Positions 22,382 to 33,489 of a DNA stretch of 64,000 bases are shown piece by piece (the first letter of the stretch is position 1; the number at the start of each line of letters is the position of its first letter). Both the position numbers and the translations under genes were made by a program. The DNA comes from Scenedesmus sp. ARA3 (Eukaryota > Chlorophyta > Chlorophyceae > Sphaeropleales > Scenedesmaceae). The notes beneath the pieces are model-generated. The model did no database searches, was not told the origin of the DNA, and saw nothing but the letters and a program-made list of their open reading frames with translations. Location of the stretch: the NCBI GenBank assembly GCA_004335835.1, contig RWJK01001943.1, positions 124,001 through 188,000 of the forward strand, in the 5' to 3' direction.

Positions 22382-24379
22382 CAACCACAACAGCATGCTG
22401 GAATTTGCGTGCAGCTCGCATAAATGTGCACTTGGCAAACACGATGCCAGTTTTCAAGAAGAAAAAGGGTGACGATGGGTATGATACGGACGAGCTGGCA
22501 GGACTGGCAGTTGGTTGGGCAACATGGCTCGCATTTGGCCACCACGGTGGTGGTGGTCTCGTTCTGCGTTGGTGGGTGCCAGCTAATGAAGAAATGTTGG
22601 CAGTACAGTGGCAACCTGCTTGGTGGGGAAACAGCAGTGCTCCGCAGGGATTGGAAGTGTCGGGTACTTGCTGCTCACTGAGCAGCCGTGCCTCAGGCCA
22701 GCGCTGGCGGCTGCATTGCAGGTGCAAACCTTTACATCCGTTTGCAAATTACAATTGTGAGGTTCCACCCTTCTTTGTAACTTACAACTTCAAGCACTGT
22801 CCAGCAAGGTATACAACGGTGCATAACGACGGAGCAGAAAGGGGGGCGCTTGAATGTACATTCAAGACATGTGTGCGCAGGCAGGTCCAAGCTGCGGCGC
22901 GCGCACCTGCCTGAACGTCCTACATATGGGAGTCTGCTTGAAGCACACAATGGCATCGTGGGTGCTTAACTGAGCGGGCGTGCTGGTGATGAGCAAATAG
23001 CTCCAGAACGTGCCGATCACAACTCGTCAGGCACGCTTAGAACATCCACTGCTCTGCACCACATGGCATGCCTGTGCACAGGCTCGTCGACGTCACGTCA
23101 GGTAGCGAGCACTGACGCACAGAGGAGCTGCAAACACCAGAGGAAAGAGCACATTGACAGCACGAGCGCCGCCATCCTCTGCGCTTGTGACAAGCGCACT
23201 GCAAGCAGGGACATGTGCAATGCACAACAGCGAATACGGTGCAGGGTGCAAGCACAGCACTTCCGCCTGCATGATGTGCCAAAGTTGGGTGACATAGCTC
23301 ACTGGCAGCTGGGTAGCTGGCATGAAGGCAAGCATGATGCACACGGTAATGCCAGTCAGCCTAACTCCGAGCCTGCCCATACCAGTGCGGCACTAATATG
23401 TGCGCCAGAAGCACGTGCAACATTCCAAACACCTAGCAGGTAGCAAAGCCAGCCAGGAACTGCCTACATCTATGCCTGCCGGCTTTCAGAGAAAACAGCC
23501 GCACAAAAACAGCCTGCTCATTTCACAGGCCACACCTGCTGCACCATAGCAGTTATCAGTTGCGTGCCCTGCCCTGCGAATAGCAAGCAGAGCACTCAAC
23601 CCACGCGTGCAGTCAACCTCTGATCCTAGCAAAATACATGACTTTTGGCGCCAGCATAGATCCACTGCATACATGTACATTTAACGTCTCTGTCAATAGC
23701 AGCAAACAAAGTCAGGATGGGCTATACCTCAAAACCCAAAGTGGTAGTAAAGCCATGACGCCAACATTGCCCAGGCTAATTGGCAGCACCCTTAGCACAA
23801 CCAAGATTGTGGTTCCAAAGGCTGCTAGCCATGCATGTGAATGTGCATCAGTGCGGCTGATCGCTTGGCGCAACTGAGCACAACTGTGCAACAGCTCAAA
23901 CGTCATCCGTAACGTGCAGTTATTGTGGCACTCATTGACAGTGTTGTCGCCCCAACCAGGCCAATGCTGCCCCAAGCACGACGCACAGGAGCCACGCCAA
24001 GGAAAAAGGCTGCTGAGTCCTACCAAGTGGGGCAATAGCAGCTGCTGTGACTTACAGCAGACAAGCAAACAGGTAAGTCTGTCGAAGCTCCCGTAGCTGC
24101 GCAAATAATCCCATGGCTAAGCACATGATCTCATTCTTCTTGAGTTCCCAAGTGTGGCGTCGCACACAACAAAATGCCGTGCAACGCTTCGTGGAGGACA
24201 AGCTGAAGACAGTCGCAGCAGGCGTGCGTGGCGGGCGCGCTGCCCCCGCCGGCTGCTCACATGGCAGCAACAGGGAACGGTGCTGCATCCCACAACTGCG
24301 CCAGGCACCTGCAGCTGGCTGCCCCGTTGTTGCGGTGGTCCTTCTGCTTGTACTGCGGCTGCTGCTACTGCTGCTGCTG
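22382..24379. other. Mostly unassigned region between the AT-hook and EF-hand genes
   Basis: Contains the 3' UTR of the AT-hook gene and the 3' side of the EF-hand gene. A plus-strand frame from ATG 22444 to 22914 (starts MPVFKKKKGDDGYD) is open but lacks coding character after the first 20 residues. A doubtful three-exon minus-strand gene at 23098-23906 is listed separately. Confidence 0.4.
23098..23906 (-). CDS. Possible small hydrophobic membrane protein (doubtful)
   Basis: Three segments, 23906-23728, 23372-23303 and 23178-23098, can be joined with GT-AG borders (donors GTATAG and GTGAGC) and agreeing phases into 109 residues. The start would be MTFELLHSCAQLRQAISRTD. Each segment then contributes a hydrophobic stretch: TTILVVLRVLPISLG, LTGITVCIMLAFMP and ALVLSMCSFLWCLQ. 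This could be a three-span membrane protein. I do not recognise it, Trp/Cys/Met content is high, and the segments could be chance open frames. A separate hydrophobic frame at about 23905-23990 is not accommodated by this model. Confidence 0.25.
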
Positions 24380-26084
24380 CTACTGCTGCTGCACAGAACC
24401 GTGCGCCAGGCTGCTCCCCAGCATGTAGATGCTGTACCAGACCAGCACTTGCCCAAAGTTTACGATGCCCCGGCCTGGCGCATCCGCCTTGCTGCAGACA
24501 GCAAACACGACACACAGTTTGTAAGCGGCAACAGCTGTGAGGCATGTACCGTGACAGTAGATCAACTGGCTGGACACAGCCATTTCTGCGCACCCTAGCC
24601 CAAGCGGCATGCAGCTACCCTCCCGACAAGCATTAAACAACACCATTGCAATGTGGCCGCAAGCGCTGCTTGCGCTGCCGCCCCACCTGAATGCTGCATC
24701 CGCCACTGCCTGCAGCCCTTGCTCCCCGCCATCCAGCTCCAGCTCATGCAACATCTGGTAGAAGTCATACCTGCAGCGGCAGCAGCACAGCCGGCGACAT
24801 GTCAGCATTAGCCAGCAGCACAAGAGGGGCGGCGAGTACTATGAACACACACGGTGGCGCAAGGCAAGCCAAGCAGTGACGACCCTGTGTGCATGCCCAC
24901 CACAGTCCTACCAGGCGGTTCAGTGGCGCGCCGGTGCGCTGCCGTGAGTCTGTGCATGCTTGCTGAATACGCATCGGCCCTTGCGCCACCACTCAGCAAG
25001 CATTCAGAACGTGAGTGCAAGCCAACCAGGCGACACCCGCCCACCTGTCGATCTGCCCGTTGCTGTGGTGGTCCTGCCGCCGGAAGGCGCGCCGCACCGC
25101 TGCAATGGCCTTGTACAGCGGGATGAAGTCGTGGATGGACAGCCGCCCGTCACGGTCAGCGTCTGCAGACGGCACCACAGGAACCAACAAGCATAACCTG
25201 CCTGTCCAGCTTACTCTGTGGCGAATCATCCATGAGCAAGCAAAGCCACAGGCAGCCACAGACCGGCACACATACATGAATGCCCTCGTCTGCCTCCTGC
25301 ACTGCATCACTACATACCTATCCCTTTATATGGCAGCGGCAGCAGCGCCAGCTTGCCCCACCCACCTGCTGCCGCGAAGCACGCGTCCACGAAGCGCTGG
25401 TAGTCCGGGTAGGGCAGCGCCAGGTTGAGCTCCAGCAGCAGGTCATAAAAGTCCTGCTGGCACAGGCTGCCGTCCAGGTCCATGTCGTAGCGGCCAAACA
25501 GGTGCTGCGCTGACTTGATGCTGCCCTCCAGCTGCAGCGCAGACCAGTGAGTGTGTGAAGTGGTAGGCGACACAGAGCAGCAGCAGGGCAAGCCTATGCT
25601 AGAAGACAAGGATGGGCTGCTGCTGTTGCTGCTGCTGGCTGAAGCTGCAAGGACAACAGGCAACTGCAGCTGGCTCCTGGTACGGCGTCATGCACGGAGG
25701 CATGCAAATGCTGCTAGGCATCCTTTGGGAGCTGCCAGAAAGGCGATCATCATCTTAACTCACCACGGCATCCACGCATGCTTCCATCTCCATTGCTGTG
25801 GTCATGCACGCCCCCAGTGCATCCCAATCGTCACCATAACACGTGGTAGGGTAAGACGTGGAAGCAGCGTCTGTGCTTCGCCGGAAGCCGTCCGTAGCAT
25901 GCCTGCTGCTGCAAGTGTTGTAGGCAGCAGGGATGCCACTGCTGCAGGATGCGCTGTCTGCAGCTGCGCCTGCGCCTGCACATGCAGCTGCTCCGCCAGC
26001 ACCTTCACGCAGCAGCAGAAACCCAGCATGATGCAAAGCTAATGAGAGGTGCAAAGCTAATGAAGGGAGCACGCTGGTAGTCAT
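24380..26084 (-). CDS. EF-hand calcium-binding protein
   Basis: Five exons, 26084-25764, 25531-25366, 25162-25045, 24770-24687 and 24491-24380, give 266 residues with consistent phases. The first about 105 residues are Ala/Ser-rich and not recognisable. EF-hand loops follow: DMDLDGSLCQQD (123-134), DADRDGRLSIHD (163-174) and DHHSNGQIDRYD (193-204). All three have Gly at position 6, a hydrophobic residue at 8 and an acid at 12. A fourth loop near 233-244 (APGRGIVNF) has lost its ligands. The C-terminus VLVWYSIYMLGSSLAHG is hydrophobic. It is likely a calcium sensor or buffer; target unknown. The N-terminal start is weak: other in-frame ATGs exist, and the 5' half has poor coding character. The 3' end is inside a CAG run. 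Confidence 0.7.
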
Positions 26085-26859
26085 TCTGCCGAAGACTTGC
26101 TGGGCACGAGAGCGGTGCGACCATCGTGCGGCGGTGCTGCATCATGGGCGCCTGGCACAGGTGCCTGGCAAGCTGCTGGTGTTTGCAGCATAAGCACAGG
26201 AGTGCTTTACAACATGTGTGCGGCAGCTGTCAAACCAGCTGCTCATGGTCTACAGCAGGGGTGTCAATGCACGTTACTGGTGGCGTTGCAGCTGCATTGG
26301 CACCTACTTTTGTGCAGCACTTCTGCAGCGAAGTCTTTGCCAGTTCTGCTTGTTTCCCGTGTAACAGCTTTGCCTGATGCTGCTGCTGTGAGGGAAGGAT
26401 GCCTCTGCAAGGGTTGTAGGTGAAAACATCAGCTCAAGGCCTGCTCTTTTGCGCTTGGCAGCAGCTGCTGAGTCGTGGCTTCCACTCACCTGCTCCCCGT
26501 GTTGCTTTGTCTGCACTGACGCACCAGACCAACACCCTCCTCCAAGCAGGCGCGCTATTAACCCCATTTAGTCTAAAGTTTGACTATCACTCGCCCTTTC
26601 GTAACCAGGGCCCCACGAGCCTTGTTCCCCTTCACAACCCTTGTTTGGTTCGCGAGTGTCGAGGTATCAAGCAGGGGTAACAAAGTATCTACTGAGTTAG
26701 CGAAACAAATAAAAGCTGCACCACATTGAGGAATCGTCATACTGGTGAAGCTCCTACCGGCCAGGTTCTGGGAAGCGGGGTTACGACATTTCTTGTCATG
26801 TCTGAACGCGTTCTCATTCACATTCAACTAAGAAGTATGCAACGTTACTTTTATAACCA
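26085..26859. other. Intergenic, EF-hand gene 5' side / RCE1 3' side
   Basis: Tandem minus-strand genes. No exon supported. The stretch near 26560-26830 is clearly AT-richer than its surroundings. A short direct duplication (gcaaagctaatga) lies at about 26034-26063, at the start of the EF-hand gene. Confidence 0.4.
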
Positions 26860-27929
26860 CTAAGCACGCGAGAGCAGTGCGTACTGACTGTACACAGACG
26901 TGTACTGCTGCTGCTGCCAGTCTGCTGTGCCAGCCCGCAACAGCAAAGCAAACGCTGCAACACCAACCACGGTGAGTACCACCCAAACCCGTCCTTGCCG
27001 TGCTGAGACCATCTCTCCGAATGGTGGCACGCCCATGAAGTTGCAGAAGGCATGCACTGCTATCGCAGGCAGTAGCTTGCCTGTCCAGCAAAACACCCAG
27101 GTGGCATACCAGCCAAACACTGTGGTGTACAGCATCTGGAAGCAAACCTGCACACATGGCGACACCAGTGGGCAGCGTGGTCTGTTACACAACAAAGATG
27201 TACAGCTGTGCTGGAATGACACGTCGTTCATCGTCTCCTGTCACTGACATTTGTCGACAGCTGAGCATGCAATGCTAAGCCAGTGTGCTGTGCTACACCA
27301 GGACACCCTGCTCTGATTGACTGGCTAGCTTCACAAACCACCATTACAATGAAATAATTGAAAGCGATGCAACTGCGCAAGTAATTCTGTCAGCCGTAGT
27401 CTGCATGCCGCAAGCGCTGCTTCAAGCAGTGCTGGCAGTGTTGGCAGTCAGCTGACCAGAGCCAGGGGGCTGCTGCTGAACAGGTTCAGGCTGCTGGTAC
27501 GAGGCAGAGTTTGCAGACAACTTATTGCAATCTCACCGGCTGTAGAGCCTGCGCCACACTCCAGCCCTGCTTCATCAAGAAGTAGACGTGATGCAAGTGG
27601 CCCACGCCAAAGAAGAGAGGCGTCACCAGTATGATGGTAGACAACCGCACGCCCTGCACGATGAATGGCACAGATTTCACAGCAGCACGGGTTGCTTCTG
27701 CAGTGACCGATGCTGACGACACAGATGACCTCCTACACAGAGCCCTTGACACTTCAACTTACTGCTGCTTCTGCCGCATGCTATCAGCTGTGTTGCTTGG
27801 CACCAGGCTGGCGCCTCACCTCCATCCACAGCAGCGGCACCATGCAGGCCCTGAAGCACCACTCCTCAGTGATGGGCGCCACAACACAGTCCCGCATGCT
27901 GTGTATGCTGGGCATACTGAAGCTGAACA

Positions 27930-28023
<94 letters not shown>

Positions 28024-28598
28024 CCATTGCAAGTGGAGCTGGTATGCTATGGGCCCAGCAAACAGCACCGCCACCATCAGCAAGCACTGCAAGACTGCAG
28101 GCAGCAGCTGTGCGTCCAGCTGCAGCCCCAGCAGCTGCAGCAAAGGTGGTGCAATGCTTGCTGCATCACTGCTGCTGCTGCTGATGCCGTTCTGGTGCAA
28201 GGCCAGGGAGAACTGCAAGCAAGCACAAGTATCCCACATAAGCATTTCAGCTGCTGCAGTGATCGCTGCATGTTGCGTCTGATGTGCATAGACGTCACCC
28301 GCGTGTGCTGCCAGGTTGTCTGTGGCACTTGTCATGAGGCGGGTACAGCTGGCGGACACCATCTATACACTTCTGGACTTTGTTTTTAGCTGGCACGCGT
28401 AACTGCAGCACAGCGCACCTGCTGCCACCTCAGCCAGACAGGCACCCAAGCAATGCAGGATACAGCCAGTACAGACACCATCCGCCATTTCACAGTGGTG
28501 GGGTGTTGCCTTGAAGCTGGTATGTGCCGCCATACGTACAGGGAGCTGACATACACTGCATCGATCAGGAGGCACCATGCAGCAGCATGCCACCACAT
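26860..28598 (-). CDS. RCE1: CAAX prenyl protease 2 (RCE1/FACE2) with poly-Gln insert
   Basis: Four exons, 28598-28419, 28212-27820, 27653-27537 and 27147-26860, all phase 0, give 325 residues (human RCE1 has 329). This ER membrane protease removes the last three residues of prenylated CaaX proteins. Catalytic features are present: EE at 176-177 with R181 in VVAPITEEWCFR, H210 in FFGVGHLHH, and H262 with N266 in AVHAFCNFMG. The first exon matches the family start (YVSSLYVWRHIP; RQHPTTVKWRMVSVL). A pure run of 30 Gln (residues 125-154) lies between the second hydrophobic region (VAVLFAGPIAYQLHLQW) and the catalytic Glu helix, where other RCE1 proteins have a short loop. The run cannot be removed by an obvious intron. 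The gene is divergent from the RIQ-like gene. Family firm. Confidence 0.92.
27931..28020 (-). repeat. (CAG)30 coding run in RCE1
   Basis: Thirty uninterrupted CTG units on the plus strand are read as CAG codons for Gln. The purity at nucleotide level suggests recent or ongoing length change. Confidence 0.95.
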
Positions 28599-28889
28599 CA
28601 GACGCCAGTCTGGAGTGCAACGCAACTGTGCATATGGGGGGACGTGGTGCGTGTGTGGTGCAGCATACTAGAGTGCAAGCAGGTGACCTTTGACCAAGCT
28701 GGGACTTGCATCTTGGGGGGCGACTTGCAAATTGGTACAAGCAGGTTGTCAGTAACCATGTGGCAGTTGCTGTTGTAGGGTTTGGCTGTCAATTATCACG
28801 GGCGTTTGGTCAAGAACTGGTTTTCAAAGCTAATCTTGTAGGTTCAATAAGCGTGACAGGCTCAGCAAAGCAACCTACGCAACACAACG
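28599..28889. promoter_or_regulatory. Divergent promoter region, RCE1 / RIQ-like gene
   Basis: Only 291 bp lie between the two start codons on opposite strands, so promoter elements are probably shared. No distinct TATA box seen. Confidence 0.5.
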
Positions 28890-30641
28890 ATGCAGACCGC
28901 GCTACAGAAATCCGCGGCCCTGCGTGGCGCTGGTAAGCAGAACTACTGCTTCAACACCAATGTGCTTTAGTGCGACGCTTGACAAGGCCCTGCATCGTGT
29001 CAACACCACAGATCGCTGTTGCTGTGGTGTCCATGCTCACCCAACAATCACCTCGCTGTGTGTGGCTTTCCCTGCCGTGCCTCGCCACAATGTGCAGCTT
29101 TCAAACCAGCCACACGCTTGACTGCTACTGTCAGCAGGCGTGGCGCAGTGCGTGTGTCAGCCAAGAAGACAGACGCTGCCAGCAGTGACGCAGGTAGGCA
29201 GTATCAGGCGCTGCACAGCATCACAGCAAAAGCAGGCCCCAGGCAGCTGATCATGCCAGCTTGAACCACCTGCAGGGTCATATGCACAGCCCCGCCAGCA
29301 TTTGAGCACTGGCTTGAGCAACTCCGTGCTTGCTGGCAGCACAGCGCGCCTGCTGGTCGCAGTGCAGCAGGCGTTGGCCCTTGAACTGACAGATACAAAG
29401 GTAGTCCAAGCTGCAGTCTAGAGCACGCGCTGGCCTCTTGTATCACCAGCAGCAGTGGTGTGATTCTGTCAACACCTGTTTTGCTCGCTTTTGTACCAAC
29501 TCATGCTGCAGATGTGGGTGCGGCAGGCCTGGCAGCCATTGCAGCAGGGCTGGTGGCCAACCCCGTGATGCTGTTCTCAGAATACACACTGAAGACCACG
29601 GGCGAGGGCATCCCACCCGGCCCTGGGGGCCTGTACGGTGCTCTGGAGGGCGTCAGCTACCTGGTGGTACGCGCACGCTGCAGGCAGCAATGCGCATGCT
29701 ATAACATGTGCCAGTGCGCTGGGATGACCGTGTGTGCTGACATAGCCTTCAGCTCTTGCAGTACTCTCGTCTACAGCCTGACACACACTGCTGACGTCTG
29801 CTCAACAGGCAAGCAGCTGCCCTTGTTCATCAACAGCCATGTACAAAACATCGCTTGTCAAACATCATCTGTTGTGTGTCTGCTCATCCACCTTGCGCAT
29901 GCGCAGGTGCTGGGCATCATCGGCTGGTCCATCGCCACCAAGGTGCGCACAGGCAGCGGGCTGCCTGCAGGGCCCAGCGGCTTGCTGGGCGCGGTGGAGG
30001 GCTTCAGCTACCTGTCACTGCTGGGAGGTGAGGCGCCTGCAGCAGCATGAAGGTTTGGTCTGTGCACGCTGTGCCTGGGAAGAAACCCCATCTACTGGAA
30101 ACGGGCCAGGGCGCGCCTGTGCTGTGCGCAGCAGAGATCGTTGCGTACATGGTGGCAGCGCAGCATGCAGGGCTGGCTGGACGCAAGGCGAAGTGGATCT
30201 AGCTGCATGAAACGATGCCTTAGGAACCGTGACAGCAGTGTCGCTATTACGCAGTGTTGGCACATACGCACACAGCCCATCATTCGCATGCGTGCAGCCA
30301 GCAGAGCGGCTGTGGTGTGCAGGAGCAGTGAAGGTTCTTCACCTGCCAGACAGCGGCTGTGCAAATAAACCATCAACACAAATCACTTTGGCAGCCGGGT
30401 GCAGTAGCGGCGAATGACAGCACAACTGCTGCTGGTGTCGAGACACGACGCGCATGTGAAGGACGAATATATACAAGTTCAGGATCTTGAAGGACGTCGG
30501 TGAAGCACAGCTGCGCACCTCAAGCATGTTTTGAAGGTGGCTTCTGCCCTGCTGCCGCCTTCTTCTGCTGCCGCTGCAGCCATTGTCGTGTTTGGGCTCA
30601 CCTTCCTGGAGAAGGGTGGACTGCCAGGCATCTTCGGCTGA
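28890..30641 (+). CDS. RIQ/DUF1118-type thylakoid membrane protein
   Basis: Five exons, 28890-28932, 29098-29193, 29512-29666, 29907-30027 and 30580-30641, give 158 residues. Residues 1 to about 45 look like a chloroplast transit peptide (TRLTATVSRRGAVRVSAKK). The mature part has a hydrophobic span (GLAAIAAGLVANPVMLFSEY) and two related modules, GIPPGPGGLYGALEGVSYLV and GLPAGPSGLLGAVEGFSYL. A last span (IVVFGLTFLEKGGLPGIFG) ends the protein. The duplicated G-PxGPxGLxGAxEGxSYL module is what I know from plant DUF1118 proteins RIQ1 and RIQ2, which affect grana stacking and light-harvesting organisation in thylakoids. Family call is from memory of the motif. TGTAA at 30873-30877 is a likely poly(A) signal. 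Confidence 0.82.
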
Positions 30642-31633
30642 GGCCAGGCGGCAGCAGCAGCCGGCTGAGGGAGCTGCTACTTTGTGTGCTAGCAACATAT
30701 GGGACAGCTGCATGGTCATATTGTTGCTGCGAGAGTGTAGAGCATCTTGTAGAACCAGTTTGGGTTTTGTTGGATTGTGATGACAGATTGTGAACGTACG
30801 CCTTCTGAACTAAAGCGTGTGTTGTGGACCCGAGCGTCCAGAAATGGAGTGATGGCCATGTGGTCTTGAAGCTGTAAAGTGTTGCACCTGCTGAGGCTAC
30901 AAAGCCAATCACCCTGTCTCTGCAAGAGTTTCTTGTTCATATCAGGTGATGCAGCAGGCGCTGCAGATGTGACAGTGCATATGCATTGTGCAAGTGCTGC
31001 GCAGTGCCACTCCATCATGGATCCACAAAGTCCGGACTTCTGGCCCAGGGGTGGGTGATGCCATTGCCTGCCAGTGCGCAGCTAGCCCAGCTGCGCCGGC
31101 TGCAGCGCTGATTCCCAGCGTCATAACGTTCACATTGAAATGACGCGACCATTGCCGACATACAACACAGTGGCTTCAACAAACCGCCACACTACCACAC
31201 ACAAAGCACTCTCACATTGTACAAAAACTTCTTAAGAAACAGCACATGGTGAAAATGTGAGGTGTTGGGATAAGAGCCAAGTATGTGCTCCGCCTACAGG
31301 CCTTGCCCTGCCATCATGACACCTGATGTGTAGGCAGGGCTGCCCAGTGACGGCCGCATGCGCATTAATTGTTGATTTGACCCAGCCCAACTCCGGACTG
31401 TCATCAGGCTGATCACTCTGCAGCCGCCATGCGTAAACAAACACCAACATACAGCATCACACCACAGCACACAAACCAGCACACTGACCTCGCAACAGCC
31501 AATGTTGCGTTCATTGCCACACTTCAGCTCGCCCCTTGCCACTCTCGCCTGCTCTGTCGCTCCTAGCGAGCAAGCACCCACCACTCAGCACCCCTCAGCA
31601 GCTGTCCGCACCACTCTCATCACTCAGCTCCAC
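30642..31633. other. Convergent 3' regions of the RIQ-like and PsbP-like genes
   Basis: About 1 kb between two stop codons facing each other. TGTAA at 30873-30877 fits the plus-strand gene. No coding exon or RNA gene recognised in the remainder. Confidence 0.45.
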
Positions 31634-33091
31634 TCAAGCCACGCCTGCTGGCGGCAGGAAAGACTTGAGCACTGCCTTCAGCACAGGCTCAGCCGTCTCC
31701 ACCTGATCCTCCAGGCACTGCGCAGTCAGCGTGTACAGCCTGTTATAACGCCCGTTATACGCCAGCGCCACCATCGAGTACAGGTGGCGCTTGGGCCCAG
31801 GCTGCTTCTCCACGCTGTACTCCACGTAGTACATGCCGCGGGACTCTGCTGCATCCAGCAGCTTGGCGATCTGGATGGGCTCATCGGGGTTGGGGTTGTT
31901 GCCGCGCACGCGCAGCAGGAAGGAGCGGTCCATGCTGTTGACCAGGTTGGTGCCAAACGCAAACACGTTGCCAAAGCTGCGCAGGGGACAGGAGACGGCG
32001 TGACAACATGAGAGCATGGTGAGGTGCAGAAGTAGCAGGGTGACGAGTGCCAAGTTGCCAAGGCATGTGTGCCTGGAGCATGCACGCATGCGTGCTGGCT
32101 GGGACAGCCAGCAGAGGTCGACGTAGGATGGAGGCATGCGCACACAACGCGATGCAGCATGCTGAACAGGCCACTGTGTGCTAGCCATGCATGCAGGCTC
32201 AGCAAGAAGAGAGAAGGCGCTGCTTCTGTGTCAGTGACACGCACTGCCAGCTGCGGTGCCTCCGCACAGGGTTACCGCAGCACCCCCAAGCTGCAGCAGC
32301 ATCCCTGATGCAGCGCACCTGCCCAGCTTGGTGAACTCAGCGCTGGTGTTGGTGATGGTGAGGGTGACGTTGGTCTCGTCTGCTGGGCCGTCTGCTGCGT
32401 GCAGGCACACACGACCGCCATGTCAGCTGTGAGCAGCTGCAGCATCTGCAAAACTGCTGCCGGGCCTATAGCAAAGGATATGTGCTGCGCGCTTATGTTC
32501 ATGCATCATGCATGCTACATCTCAGCCAACACACGTGTACAGTAGCAATTCAAGGTTATCCTACAGGGTGTTGCACTTTATTCAAACCACTGCACTTGGG
32601 GCATGTGGCTGACGGCAACTGCAGTCATGATGGTAGCCTGCCACCAGCACCACTGCAGTTGACTGGACTTTCTCTAGTCCACACACTCCCTCCTAACCCT
32701 GCTGCCGCAGCACCTCTGCAGTGTGCATGCACTGACCTGCTGGGTACCAGGCGATGGTGCGCCTGGCCCCGCTTGCTCCCTGGAAGCTCTTGTTGCCCTC
32801 AATCATGGCCTCAGCCTGCTGCCAGTTGGCTGGCAGGGTCAGCTGGAACGAGTCTGTTGGGTCCACGTATTGCAGTGTTTGACCAGCCATTGGCTCTGCC
32901 ACTGCTGTTCCAGCCGACAGCAGCACAGGAGCCAAGGCGATGGATGCCAGACCTTCACGCCTGCTGATGCTGCACTGTACATGGCGCTGCTGGGTGCTGC
33001 TCCTGCATGGCAGCTGAGACACCACGAATGGCCTTGGGTTCTGCCCACAAGTGCGGCCCGAGGCGGCCTGCTGCTTCCTGAGTGCCTGCAT
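31634..33091 (-). CDS. PsbP-domain protein of the thylakoid lumen
   Basis: Three exons, 33091-32737, 32391-32319 and 31976-31634, give 256 residues. Residues 1-40 are a basic transit peptide. A twin-arginine lumenal signal follows (SRREGLASIALAPVLLSAG, cleavage probably after AVA), pointing to the Tat route. The PsbP fold is visible from YVDPTDSFQLTLPANW through ETNVTLTITNTSAEFTKLG, FGTNLVNSMDRSFLLR, and the end strands YYVEYSVEKQPG, GRYNRLYTLTAQCLED and AVLKSFLP. It is an extrinsic lumen protein of the PsbP-like/PPD group; these assist photosystem or NDH assembly. The particular PPD subgroup cannot be fixed here. The first ATG in the open frame gives a good transit peptide. Divergent from RWA. 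Confidence 0.9.
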
Positions 33092-33489
33092 CTGTGTAAT
33101 GAGCGATCAAAGTCTGGTGCAAGCAAACCACACACACTGTTCAGTCGGGTGACAGCACCGGGCAACACTCTGCAAACGCTTTCAAGCCCCTTTGCAAACC
33201 GGATCGGACGTTCTGTCAGTCAGCAGCACTACATCTGCGCCAGGGGCCCCAAATGTCACATGTCACTCGCTGTTTATGACTTTCACACAACCCCCGCAGA
33301 AGTACAGGCTGTGAAAATATATGTAAGAAAATTTCATCGTGATAGGCTATTTTCTGTCTATTGTTGCTGACGAGGTCGAGCTAGAAAAGTCGGTTGTTCT
33401 GAACAACAATTGCTTACCACACATCAGGTGATCAAATCTGAAGAATCGTGAATAATTTTGATTTCTAGACAGCAGCAGCGCGGCTCACC
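33092..33489. promoter_or_regulatory. Divergent promoter region, PsbP-like / RWA
   Basis: About 400 bp between start codons on opposite strands, AT-rich especially at 33300-33470 (including aaaatatatgtaag). No exon seen. Confidence 0.5.
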
